A DNA stretch of 64,000 nucleotides, taken from assembly GCA_945859605.1 (NCBI GenBank), contig OX243822.1, positions 14,632,219-14,696,218 on the forward strand, read 5' to 3'. The notes below the pieces were generated by a model, which was not told the DNA's origin, searched no databases, and saw only the letters and a program-made list of their open reading frames with translations. The translations under genes and the position numbers were made by a program. This stretch comes from Lumbricus rubellus. Taxonomy: Eukaryota; Annelida; Clitellata; Crassiclitellata; Lumbricidae. Positions 1 through 9,470 of the stretch are shown one piece after another (position 1 is the stretch's first letter; each line of letters begins with the position of its first letter).

Positions 1-619
1 GGAGGGGAACCGGTGCCGACGATTCGCTGGGATAGAATAGATCGTGTTGAGCCTTTCGACCTGCCTCGGATTAAGGTGCGTTCACTTCAAGTGTCTTCGC
101 TGTTTTCATACAACGTGTGTCAGCAGATCAGTGAGTGTTGTCTTCTTGTATTTTGTATTTCTAATAAAACAAGGACGTATCAGAAGTGGTAATTAATTGT
201 AAATACACCTTTAAAGAAACACTTCTCCAACAGCGGAGGACTGAGTCTTCTTTCATACCTCTTCACCACGCGGCCACTTTGCTCAGGTGCCTTTCGCGTC
301 ACTTGCTGGAAAAAGTTGCCATTGGACCGCTACCTTTTTGGGCGCCTTGCATGGCTGATGACAGTTAAATTCGACTCCTGTGAAAACTTATGATCATCTG
401 TTCAGACTGTGAATTGTAATCATACTGCGTTGTGTCAGTTTGAAATTAAGCAAAGATTACCATTTTTAAAATCATTTTTATTATCATGATATCATCATTG
501 TCATCGTCGTCGTCATCATCATCGTCGTCATCATCATCATCGTCATTATCATCATCATATCATCATCCTCATTATCATCATCATCGTCATTATCATCATC
601 ATCATCATCGTCATCGTCG

Positions 620-650
<31 letters not shown>

Positions 651-3600
651 TATTGCGGTTAATATTGAATTAATGGTATTATTATTTAAAAACGTTTTGA
701 CACCTCCGATCTAATTGAGTATATCTACAGTCTTATGCCGCATCATGGCATCAGTTTCAAGTAAGATGGAGACTGAAACGAATGAAACAATGGGGCATTA
801 CCCTAATGATCTGTTTGTTGCGTAGGTCTTGGAGAACGGCACATTGTTTATATCGAACGTTTTCATGGAGGACGCTGGACGTTATCGATGTGTAGCGGAC
901 AACGGAGGTGGACAAGTTCAACTGGATGTTTATCTGGAAGTCGATGGTAAGAGTCCGTTGCAAGCAGGGCTGTACTCAAAGGTATATGCGGGTATACGGC
1001 GTATACTCACTTCCAGGAAAAAATGACAGCGTATACTGACCTAAAAATACGAGGGTACACGCGGGTATACAGCGTATACCCACCTGAGAGAAAAATCTCG
1101 ATTTATAAAGGGAAACATTATGAAATTAGAGGGTTTTGCACCGTTTTGAAGGTTTTCCGGGTGAAAATCCCACAAAAAAGTTGGCGATGACTGAAAAAGG
1201 TCGTCAGAAATTTTCGGCCCAAAAAAGTCGATTTTTTCGGCGGCAGCGTGTACTCACTTCAAAAGTTCTGAGTACAGCCCTGGTTGTAAGATGGATGGTG
1301 GGATTTGTGATTTGGTTATTGGTTGGGTGGGTGGGGTTTTGGGTAGATAGGGGGATGTTTGGGTGCGTTGAGTGGGTAGGTTTTTGGTTTTCTAGTGGCC
1401 AGTGGGTTGGGTGGCTAAGGTTTTGCTTTGTAGTGGGTTGGGTAAGAAAGTTATTTGCTTGGTGGTAGGTTGGGTAGTGGGCAGGTGTGGACTAGTTTGC
1501 ATCAATTGTTTCTGGCTTGGTAGGTTGGTTTGTTGATTGGATGTTGGGTTGTGTGTTGAGCTGTTTTGGTTGGTCAGTTAAATTTTGGCTGGGTGGTGGG
1601 TCTTTAGGTTGGTTGTGTTATTTGATTGGAATGTGAGTTTTTTTGATGTTTCAGTACACATACATGTATGTCGCTTTGAGTAATGACCTGAATCTGTAAG
1701 TTCTATTTGTGCAACGCCAATGATTGTTGTGAATTTACCATAACTATTAAATTACGTTTATTACGCTGAATAATTGCATCATTCATTCATTCATTCATTC
1801 ATTCACTAATTATATGGACTTATATAGCACCCTTTAAAAAACTTACTCAGGAGCGCTCCCAACCCAGCCACGGCAGCAGAAAAAAGACTTGCGAGATTTA
1901 TGAAAGAAGTTTGATTGGTCAGATGTAGTAAATGCAGATGCAATCATTGCATTAATGAGTGTTACATTAGTTATCTACATCTCTCTCTCTCTCTTCTTAA
2001 GACCTATTTTTTCTCTAGAGGTTATCGCACTGGGAGCGCTACTGAATGGCCTCAACTGTGAGCGGCGCTATAGAAATTACTAATTACATTACATTACATT
2101 ACAATTGCTTTACATTACATTAAACAACTCATGTGCTGAATCGATGTTTCAGATGTTGCGGAGGATGGCAGTTCGGAGAACCGATTGATGAGAACAATTG
2201 TGATAGCTTTATGTTGCGCTGCTGGATACCTGGGCATCATGATTGCCCTCATCGTCTATTGTGTCATACGACGCATGCGCAGACGACAGGCAACACCCGT
2301 CAACAATGGTAGGCAACCAGAGTCAACGACATTAAGAAAGGTTGATTCAAGTAAGGTGGTGGTAGTTTAAGGTAATGAGGTAGGGTAGCAAGGTAAGGCA
2401 AGTTCAGTTAAAATGAGGTAATGTATTGATGTTAGAAATAATGAGTATTGTGATAAATCTTAACAGTGGTCATGTTATTAGAGGAAACTTTCGATCATGA
2501 CGATGATAATGATGATGATGACGACGACGATGGTGGGTTCGGCGGCGGTGGTGGTGATGATGATGATGATGATGATGGTGACAACGATGGATGACGATGA
2601 TGGTTATGGTGTTGATGATTATGACGACGATGATGCGCCTCTGAGTAGTTTCTTGAAGAGGCGCTATATAAATTCTAATAATGAATGAATGAATGAATGG
2701 ATGATGATGATTATGACGACGATGATGATGATAATTATGACGATGTTGTTGTTGAAGATGATGATGATGTTGTTAATGATGACGACTAATACAATGACGA
2801 CGGTGATTATGTTGATTGTGATGTTGCTGTAGGAAACGTAGGTCACGTGAACGAAAGCACGCAGCTGATGTTCAGTAAGAAGGACAAGGAAGTTGTGAGC
2901 AGCCGAAGTGATCCGGATTCACGGTCGCAGTCCTCATCTCAGAACAGCCACCAGTTCATCCCACCTCAGACACTCTCCTTCCACCCGGTCAACGACCTCG
3001 CGCCCTTTCCGCGCCAGAACCTACAGATATTCGGATTACTTGGTACGTAACAAGTCGAAACCACGGAATGAGGTCTGAGCGGGGTAATGGTCTAGGACCG
3101 TAACCAGGATTTGATTTTTAGTGGTGTTTACCAACTTTTTCTGACAAATTTTCTAACGATCTTTTTTTCTTTAGTTGTCTAAAAAAAATTATGACTTTTT
3201 TTAGTCATCACATGCTTTCATTGTGGGGTGCGGTGGTCTAGTGGTGGCGTCGTTGCCTTGGAGCCAAGGTTCAAAGTTCGAATCCACCTAGTCGCCGTGT
3301 AGGGATCTTGGGCAAGTTCTTCACTCACAATTGCTCAGCGCTTCGACGTGAAACTCCGATGCAGTGTCCGCTCTGCATTCGGGAGCGCCTCTGAGTAGAG
3401 AGAGAGCTTGAGCTCCAAGGCAACGACACCACCACTACACCGCCACGCCCCACAATTGTACACAAGGCATCATGATACAACTGTTACTGTACATTGTACC
3501 AGCGTATGTTTTTCCTTGGCAGGCAAATGCAGCTATGGTGACGTGATGTTGGCGCACAACCTCAGCCCAGGCACGGTCTGTCCTCTCGTCTCCGTCAAGT

Positions 3601-4925
3601 CTCTTATGTCTCCTGCCGGACCGTTCCAGGCGGAGTTCCAGCGCGAGATGGAACTCATCGCTCGAGCGAACCATGTCAACGTTGCTCGACTCATCGGCGT
3701 CTGCTGCTCGCTTCAGCCTCCCATACTCATCATTGAGTACTGCGAATGGGTCGGTTGATAACTTGTGCTCCTCTGCTGCCTCTTTGTGTATTGTAATTAT
3801 GATTTTAAAATTATTATGATTGTTATTGTTGTTTTGGGTTTTTTCTCGAATACTGCAAATGGGTCAGTTGATAACTTGTGCTCCTCTGATACACTTTATG
3901 TATTGTAATTTTTATGATTTAAAATAATAATGATGATAATTATTGTTATTGTTGTTTTTGTTTTTTATTTATCGCACGGTGGGTAGTATTCCTACGGATT
4001 TAATAATATCCATCCATTTCCGGACAGCATGAGTATTTCTCTCACTATAAGTTAAAAAATATTACTACCGTATTATTTATAAACAGTACTGACAAATGCG
4101 AATGCAATACTATACCGTTTACCAGTGGTCATAATTTACAAGCTCAATTGCACGACCTCAATGCTTTTAGTCTACTGCTAAAAGACTTTGGTAAATTACC
4201 GACACGTGTATATAACTACCGTTATGAGTACGAATACTTTTGGCTACTTATACAGGGCCTTTTCCGTCTCACAAAAGCAATCATAGCAGTAGCAATGTTC
4301 AATTCATTGCTATTAAAGACGAATTTCTGCATTCTTTCAGGGTGACCTCAAGCAGTTCCTGATGAGTCTAAACACCGACTCGAGTCGAGTCATCCAGTCA
4401 ACCTTATCCCTGGCCCAGCAGCTCGAGATGGTCTACCAGGTGGCGCGCGGCATGGAGCACCTCTCCCTCAACCACCTGTTCCACGGAGACCTCGCGGCAC
4501 GCAACGTCCTCGTCACTCCGTCCCTCGACCTCAAGATAACGTCCCTGTCGCTCAGCCGGGACATCCACGCCGCGGACTACTTTCTCTTCCACGACCGGAT
4601 GATCCCGCTCCGGTGGATGCCCTCAGAGTCCGTATTCAACGGGGACTTCTCCGCGAGCAGCGACGTCTGGTCCTTCGGGGTCTTCGTCTTGGAAGTCTTC
4701 CGGTTCGGAGCGCTTCCGCTGCCTGGAAAAGCGAACGACGAGATCCTTGTGGGGTTGAAGGCAGGGGTGAAGATGCACTGCTTGACCACGCTGCCCCAGT
4801 ACGGCTGCCCGGAAGGTCTGTGGAGGCTGGTGCAGCGGTGTACGTCGTTTTACCCCGTCGATCGACCCACCTTTGCGGAGGTCGTGGTCGCGTTGGGTAA
4901 TCTGGTTGCGGACAGCGGGGTCTGA
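1..4925 (+). CDS. PTK7: PTK7/CCK4-like receptor pseudokinase, 3' six exons (5' partial)
   Basis: Catalytically dead receptor tyrosine kinase of the PTK7 (CCK4, off-track) family, known as a plasma-membrane Wnt and planar-polarity co-receptor. Exons: 1-75, 826-946, 2153-2308, 2833-3042, 3523-3749, 4341-4925. All introns are GT-AG with phases 0,1,1,1,0, giving one open frame of 457 residues to TGA at 4923. Exons 1-2 hold the end of the last Ig domain (GRYRCVADNGGG). Exon 3 holds the membrane helix (IALCCAAGYLGIMIALIVYC) followed by a basic RRMRRR stop-transfer stretch. Exon 4 is a Ser-rich juxtamembrane segment. Exons 5-6 are the kinase fold: LGKCSYG glycine loop, VSVK lysine, HGDLAARN catalytic loop, SLSLSRD in place of DFG, and PLRWMPSE. 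The order and the divergent DFG match PTK7 rather than active receptor kinases. The 5' exons lie upstream of the window. The call is secure at family level. Confidence 0.93.
484..652. repeat. (TCA/TCG)n trinucleotide repeat in PTK7 intron
   Basis: Nearly continuous ATC/TCG triplets in the 750-bp intron 76-825. The rest of this intron shows no other recognisable element. Confidence 0.9.
965..1282. mobile_element. hAT-type MITE, family E, in PTK7 intron
   Basis: A 318-bp element with 14-bp inverted ends (CAGGGCTGTACTCA at the left, its complement at the right). It is bounded by an 8-bp duplication, GTTGCAAG at 957-964 and GTTGTAAG at 1283-1290 (7 of 8). Ends of the form CAG...CTG with 8-bp duplications are typical of hAT transposons. 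It sits 18 bp after the donor of PTK7 exon 2. No coding capacity was seen. Confidence 0.85.
1300..1640. repeat. G/T-rich low-complexity tract
   Basis: About 340 bp of TTGG/GGGT-rich sequence (TTGGGTGGGT, GGTTGGGTAAG and similar) directly right of the family E MITE. It has no clear fixed period and no convincing coding frame. Confidence 0.6.
1775..1905 (-). mobile_element. Retroposon 3' tail (LINE/SINE), minus strand
   Basis: An (ATTC)n tail followed by TTATATAGCACCC and GGAGCGCTCCC. This is the reverse complement of the 3' end shared by many retroposons in the window (GGAGCGC ... GGCGCTATATAAAT). Only the 3' end is recognisable. Confidence 0.65.
1988..2120 (+). mobile_element. Retroposon 3' tail, plus strand
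   Basis: Carries the TGGGAGCGCTACTGAATGG ... GGCGCTATAGAAATT tail followed by (ACATT)n. It ends about 33 bp before PTK7 exon 3 at 2153 and points in the direction of the gene. Confidence 0.65.
2495..2830 (+). repeat. (GATGAC)n microsatellite with embedded retroposon tail
   Basis: ATG/GAC triplet repeats fill most of the intron before PTK7 exon 4 (2833). In the middle (2636-2700) is a retroposon end, GCGCCTCTGAGTAG ... GGCGCTATATAAATTC, with a (GAAT)n tail. Confidence 0.8.
3222..3455 (+). mobile_element. tRNA-derived SINE (family 1) followed by an inverted SINE head
   Basis: Bases 3222-3410 are a SINE with pol III A-box-like TGGTCTAGTGG and B-box-like AGTTCGAATCC, then the family body (GGGCAAGT..TTCACTC, CAGTGTCCGCTCTGCATTCG, GAGCGCCTCTGAGTAG). 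Bases 3411-3455 are the reverse complement of the SINE head (GCTCCAAGG ... CGCCCCACAA). The pair lies about 70 bp before the PTK7 exon at 3523 and could fold into a hairpin in the pre-mRNA. Confidence 0.85.
3750..4340 (+). other. PTK7 intron without clear elements
   Basis: AT-rich intron. It includes a short direct duplication: the segment TACTGCAAATGGGTCAGTTG near 3850 repeats the end of the preceding exon and its donor (3738-3757). Otherwise I see nothing. Confidence 0.5.
4341..4925 (+). CDS. PTK7: PTK7 terminal exon: pseudokinase C-lobe
   Basis: Last coding exon, entered in phase 0 after a pyrimidine-rich acceptor ending at 4340, and closed by TGA TGA at 4923-4928. It starts GDLKQFL, a strong family signature. 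HRD is HGD (the Arg is lost, the Asp kept). DFG is replaced by a Ser-Leu-Ser segment, so the metal-binding Asp is missing. The APE motif reads PSE. DVWSFGVFVLEVF and CPEGLWRLVQRC are the normal C-lobe helices. The exon is GC-rich compared with the AT-rich introns around it. It ends in VADSGV, without the long tail of some receptor kinases. Confidence 0.93.
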   Translation, partial: GDLKQFLMSLNTDSSRVIQSTLSLAQQLEMVYQVARGMEHLSLNHLFHGDLAARNVLVTPSLDLKITSLSLSRDIHAADYFLFHDRMIPLRWMPSESVFNGDFSASSDVWSFGVFVLEVFRFGALPLPGKANDEILVGLKAGVKMHCLTTLPQYGCPEGLWRLVQRCTSFYPVDRPTFAEVVVALGNLVADSGV

Positions 4926-5364
4926 TGAAGAACATGGACCCTTCGTGAATGACAAGGCTGAGGAGAAATTCGGGGGGTGGGGTGGGGGGAGGGGGAGGTA
5001 AAGGCAGAGCAGTCACCGTCCCCCTAAACTATCTTAAGGCTTAAAGTGAACAAATTCTTTCGAAAGAAATAATTGAAGTGATAAATTAAAGTGCAGACCT
5101 GTTCGACATGCAATTTTAGATATATAATATTGTATATATGATTATATATATATATATATATTTAAAAAATTACATGCCATTTTGGACCAGTCTAATATAT
5201 ATGTATATATATATTTGTATATGGATATTATATATATATATAATTTATGATTTTATTATTTTTTTTATTTGAAGTTTAAACTGATTGTAATTAATTCTCT
5301 GCAATAATATATTTAAAAGCAGCATAAATCATAAACTTTTCTATATATATAAAATTATAAATAC
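4926..5364 (+). other. PTK7: PTK7 3' flank / probable 3' UTR
   Basis: Follows the PTK7 stop. It becomes AT-rich with (TA)n runs at 5140-5160 and 5195-5245. No canonical AATAAA was identified with confidence, so the transcript end is not placed. Confidence 0.4.
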
Positions 5365-5515
5365 TAGCCCGCGGGTTAGGGTGGTTGCATCGATAATGAA
5401 ATTTTTTAAACTTAAAACGCCATATTTCTCCAACCCGGCATTCCGTGCCACTTGGTCTAAAACCTACGTAGCCAAAAAATTATCCCGATTGAGCAATATT
5501 TAGGACTTGCGCAAC
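5365..5515 (+). repeat. Left terminal inverted repeat
   Basis: Pairs with 8610-8749 in inverse orientation. The best-conserved blocks are at both extremities of the repeat. Confidence 0.75.
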
Positions 5516-6091
5516 GTCTGTGAAGTTTTGTGTTTTGCAAAAAATTCTCGCCATTTCGAGTATAAGCAATATTTGAGTCTCGTTTTTGGATCTCTGATCA
5601 TTTTTAGCAGAGAGACTGGATGCGTGTACCTAGGTACATCCAAAAAGTTATTTCCTCAACTCGTGTAAAAGTTTTAGTAGGCTATAGTGCAATCCGGATG
5701 TGCCCGAGTTCAATCTGAACAAGACCATAAGTCCCTCAGTAAGAGTCACTCCATAGGATGCACCATAGGCTCCACAATCTGTTATTGATTCCTGGAGCCC
5801 AGTTATATTTTGTAATACACAGATCGATAATTGTTGCTGGCCAGTGCCGTGTGCAGAATAGCCTGCGTGGGAAAATGCATTTTCTCTGCCAGCAGATTAA
5901 CCCATAGGCCGTCAACCATTTCTCTGTAGGCATTAGGCATGGATAGGCGGCTCGCCCTCCCCTCTTAGCTTTCTCATACCACACTAACGGTGAGAACTAC
6001 TGTTCAGAGTAATTTCTGCTGACGTCCACAGCATTTGTTGCCATATAAGAAGTCATTTAAAAAGTGATCCACCAGACGCGTATATAGAGTG

Positions 6092-8404
6092 ATGGCGACG
6101 TCATCCAGTAAAGTCAATACTCGTTCAGCAACAGCGATATGGCTTGTTGGGGGAACGGACGAGAGTTTCAGATGTTCCAAGCTTCCATCTCGCGGAGAAG
6201 TTCTTAGAGTACTGTTCCATCATCATGATCGTGAAAAACTCAGCCTCAAAGACAGTATTACTCAAACTAGTGAGCAGCTACTTCTCATTTGGGACAAAGC
6301 CAAAATACCGACGAAATCACCCACTCATGTGATTGAACATGTCAGGAAGTTGCACGCTGAATGGCAAGGCTTAAAGAAGCAAATCAAGCGCAAATCGGCT
6401 TCAAATCTCTCCAGGCAACACAATTTCGTAGAGAGTCTAGATGATCTCTTCGATGTGGCTCATCGCGATGCAATGACTCTCATGAAAATAGATGAGGATC
6501 GTCAGTTCCTTGCGTCACAGCGGGATAAAGGTAGGAGGGGGACAATCGCAGGTGTGGATAGAGTGTTCACTCTTCGGGAGCAGCGAATCATCAATAGGGG
6601 AGCAGCTGAAACCAGACGAACAGAAAAGGCTCGTTCTGCGCAGTCTACAGCAATGGTCATGCTGGATGACCTGACTGATGATTCGTCCGATAGTAACAAC
6701 AACTCTGCTGTCAACTCTGCTGTGGTCTCCGATTCAGAGACTGAACAGTCTCAGTCATCAGGTCCAGCACCCAAGATTCCTTGTCGGCGTGGCACGAGCA
6801 AGGTTGTTACCCGAGAAGTTGCTGCTGCACTGGATCGGACGGCCACCAGTGATCGTAATGCTGCACATATATTGTCTGCTATAGCTTCAACAAAGCAGCT
6901 CGGACAAAATGTGGACCAATTGATCATCTGTCGCAGTGCGATTCGGCTGGCAAGAATGAGACATCGTGAAGCCTTCAGTGCAGAAATAAAAGCGACATTT
7001 CACCCGACCGTGCCGCTTATTCTTCATTGGGATGGAAAGATGATAGATGACTTAACAGGTCCTGGTAGAGAACGTGCCGAAAGACTTCCAATTCTGGTCT
7101 CTGGAGAAGATGTCATGAAGCTGCTTTCAGTTCCGAAACTTCATGATCAAACTGCTCTTACTATGACCCAGGCCGTGGTTCAAACTGTTGACGAATGGGG
7201 GTTGCGTGATCAAATAAAGGGGATATCTTTTGATACGACTGCTTCTAACACTGGAGTGCGAGGAGGAGTATGCGTCAGGCTTGAGACAGAATTTGGTCGT
7301 GAACTGCTGAACCTTGCCTGCCGTCATCATGTTTCTGAAATAATGTTAGAAAAAGTGTTCAGCCTCAATGATGTCTCAAAATCGCCGAACATGGAACTAT
7401 TCAGTCATTTTCGCGATTACTGGCCTCATATTAATAAAACTGCATTTACAACGGCTGCGGATGATGAGGACATAGCGGTTATAATCGCTCCATGGAAGGA
7501 AGATGTTATAAGATTTGCAACAGAGCAACTGGCAGAGTCCCAACCAAGAGACGATTACCTTGAACTACTCGAACTAACCATCATCTTCTTGGGAGCCACT
7601 CCTCCGCGAGGATTCCATTTCCATTATCCCGGAGCACTTCACCGTGCCCGCTGGATGGCGAGAGCAATTTATTCCTTGAAGATGTGGCTGTTTCGAAACG
7701 AGTACCTTCCACACACAAGGTTGAAGTCATCACGTAGGTCATCCTATCACGAACGCATGTGGGACCATCTCAAGAACGTTTGTCTTTTTGTGACATGCAT
7801 CTACGTTCGCTATTGGTTTCAAACCCCGTCAGCAACGACTGCTCCAAAGAACGATCTAGCACTGCTATGTTCTCTTTCTTCGTATCCAGAGAAAGACATT
7901 GCTGATGCTGCAATGACAGCCTTCGGACGCCATTTATGGTATTTATCCGAGCTGTTGGTAGGCTTCAGTTTCTTTGACAATGACGTGTCAGTGGAAGAGA
8001 AGAGGTTGATGGTAGCAGCCCTAATGGAAAAAGAGGGTTCTGAGGAACCTCCAAAACGTATACCACTCTTCTCCCAGCCATCCACAAAAAGACTACACGA
8101 TTTTGTGACAAAATCAACTCATCGCCTGTTCCGCATATTGAAACTGTCAGATTCATTTCTGGAATACGATCCGAGTGAGTGGATAAATCACGAAGACTAC
8201 ACGAGAAGCCAGGCAATTTGCAGATCTATCAAGGTTGTCAATGATCTGGCTGAGCGTGGGGTTGCCCTCATTCAACACTTCAATGCCTCCATTACAAGGA
8301 ACGAAGAGCAAAAGCAATTTCTACTACAAGTTGTGGAAGATCATCGTAAGTCGTTCGTGGCACCTACAAAGGAGAACGCCGTCAAACGATCACGGTCACA
8401 ATGA
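6092..8404 (+). CDS. Transposase-like protein of an unassigned metazoan family, 770 aa
   Basis: Intact 770-codon frame from ATG at 6092 to TGA at 8402. A GTG just before the ATG is in frame but is not a likely start. I do not recognise a named domain. The middle has an RNase H-like pattern of hAT type: a strand ending in an Asp (ILHWDGK, D314), a second Asp block (GISFDTTASNTG, D381), then a C-x-H-H motif (LACRHHVSEIML, C410). Later comes a conserved-looking HRARWMARAIYSLKMWLF (near 517-534). The order D, DxxxSN, CxxH recalls hAT transposases. The N-terminal 270 residues are Lys/Arg- and Ser-rich, without an obvious BED zinc finger. Similar proteins are, to my recollection, scattered as 'uncharacterized' in invertebrate genomes. 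Its position between inverted repeats makes a transposase the best inference, but catalytic residues are not proven. Confidence 0.75.
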   Translation: MATSSSKVNTRSATAIWLVGGTDESFRCSKLPSRGEVLRVLFHHHDREKLSLKDSITQTSEQLLLIWDKAKIPTKSPTHVIEHVRKLHAEWQGLKKQIKRKSASNLSRQHNFVESLDDLFDVAHRDAMTLMKIDEDRQFLASQRDKGRRGTIAGVDRVFTLREQRIINRGAAETRRTEKARSAQSTAMVMLDDLTDDSSDSNNNSAVNSAVVSDSETEQSQSSGPAPKIPCRRGTSKVVTREVAAALDRTATSDRNAAHILSAIASTKQLGQNVDQLIICRSAIRLARMRHREAFSAEIKATFHPTVPLILHWDGKMIDDLTGPGRERAERLPILVSGEDVMKLLSVPKLHDQTALTMTQAVVQTVDEWGLRDQIKGISFDTTASNTGVRGGVCVRLETEFGRELLNLACRHHVSEIMLEKVFSLNDVSKSPNMELFSHFRDYWPHINKTAFTTAADDEDIAVIIAPWKEDVIRFATEQLAESQPRDDYLELLELTIIFLGATPPRGFHFHYPGALHRARWMARAIYSLKMWLFRNEYLPHTRLKSSRRSSYHERMWDHLKNVCLFVTCIYVRYWFQTPSATTAPKNDLALLCSLSSYPEKDIADAAMTAFGRHLWYLSELLVGFSFFDNDVSVEEKRLMVAALMEKEGSEEPPKRIPLFSQPSTKRLHDFVTKSTHRLFRILKLSDSFLEYDPSEWINHEDYTRSQAICRSIKVVNDLAERGVALIQHFNASITRNEEQKQFLLQVVEDHRKSFVAPTKENAVKRSRSQ

Positions 8405-8609
8405 CATTGTTAGTAATAATAGTAACTGTGATAAATGAGCTTAATGGCTAATCTGTTAGCCAGACATACAATAATATCATTAAGTTGTAAACCGAACCTA
8501 GAACAAGTAGTTCATGTGATTTCTGGTTTGAAGATTCATGGTTGCTTAAAGCTATTAAGCTTACTGTTGGAGTTTTCACTTCTTTGATACATGGTAAAAC
8601 TTTGATGGT

Positions 8610-8749
8610 GTTGCGCAAGTCCTAAATATTAATATTTTGTCCTGCAAATTTGTGTGTGATGTTTCTGGATGGAATGGCACCAAATGGGAACTTGGAGAAC
8701 AGTAGATTCACACTTTCATTTTTAACGACCACCCTACCGCGGGTCCCTA
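8610..8749 (-). repeat. Right terminal inverted repeat
   Basis: Inverse partner of 5365-5515. It begins GTTGCGCAAGTCCTAAATAT and ends ACCACCCTACCGCGGGTCCC plus TA. Confidence 0.75.
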
Positions 8750-8814
8750 AAAACCTCCGGGCCCCAATCATTTGCCCCTCCCCCTCGGCGGCCCTGGCGA
8801 ATGTTGGTCAGCTG

Positions 8815-9115
8815 GAGTTGTTTTGACGAGTGACCTGTTTGGCACAAGATGATTAATTTGTGATATATGTAGTCGACAGTCACAAGGTCCATGTCAAATG
8901 AAGATGCCTTTTCAGCTGCGTGCTCTTGAATAAGTTGGTGCCCTGCTTGTGCGTTTGGCGTTCAAGTGGCACTCTGAAAGTTTGGCGTTTGTGATTAAGT
9001 GTTGTCTCACACGAATGATTTCATTGGCGGTTACTCTTATGATTATACTTATATGATTGCAATTAATTGCAATGGCATCACTCTTTTATTGTTACTGATG
9101 CTAAAACTGCCATGA
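8815..9115 (+). mobile_element. Degenerate retroposon tail (family 3)
   Basis: Contains TTGAATAAGTTGGTGCCCTG and AAGTGGCACTCTGAAAGTTTG followed by GATTA/AATTGCAATTG repeats. The same tail, GAATAAG(T/C)TGGTGCC, is seen at 42595-42670 and 43770-43850. Only the 3' end is recognised. Confidence 0.55.
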
Positions 9116-9117
9116 AA

Positions 9118-9470
9118 TAATTGTAATTGTAATTGAACATTTATACAGCGCCGCTCACAGATTCAGTAGCGCTCCCGATCCAAGTCAGCACTCCCTCTAA
9201 CAAATAGTACAGTCTTCAGGCGTTTACGGAACAGAGGAAGAGAGAGACCAAGGAGCTCAAGACGTAACTTATGGGGGGAGGCGGTTCCAGCAAGAAGGGC
9301 CAACATAAGCAAAGCTTCTAGATTGGGCAGTAGCTCCTCGCATGCGGGGAACGACAAGAAGGCCATTGGCAGCCGAACGGAGGGCAGAGCGACCAGGGAG
9401 AGTAGAAACCAGGTTACACAGCGCCCGAAGATATGAGGGGGCTACCCCAAGAAGAGAATTGCGCATAAGT
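9118..9470 (-). pseudogene. LINE 3' end: decayed reverse-transcriptase C-terminus
   Basis: On the minus strand, two adjacent frames spell the usual C-terminal tail of CR1/L2-like retrotransposon polymerases: SLLGVAPSYLRALCNL, GLLVVPRMRG, VGPSCWNRLPP, then in another frame LPLFRKRLKTVLF. The frame break marks it as dead. It ends with GGAGCGCTACTGAATC ... GGCGCTGTATAAATG and (AATTAC)n, the retroposon tail shared across the window. Confidence 0.75.

Larger units (their letters stand above)
5365..8749 (+). mobile_element. DNA transposon with long degenerate TIRs and intact transposase-like gene
   Basis: The left end (5365-5515) and right end (8610-8749) are imperfect inverted repeats of about 140-150 bp. 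The outer match is CCCGCGGGTTAGGGTGGT against the complement of ACCACCCTACCGCGGG. The inner match is AATATTTAGGACTTGCGCAAC, 19-21 bp nearly identical. Weaker matches lie between them (TTCTCCAA, GTGCCA). A single long open reading frame lies between the ends. I found no clear target duplication outside the ends, so the exact boundaries are uncertain by a few bases. Confidence 0.8.

Noticed and set aside
186..368. Short plus-strand frame in PTK7 intron 1
   Set aside because: It lies between two exons with matching phases and has no recognised motif.
1136..1468. Trp/Gly/Val-rich plus-strand frame
   Set aside because: Produced by the G/T-rich low-complexity tract and the neighbouring MITE.
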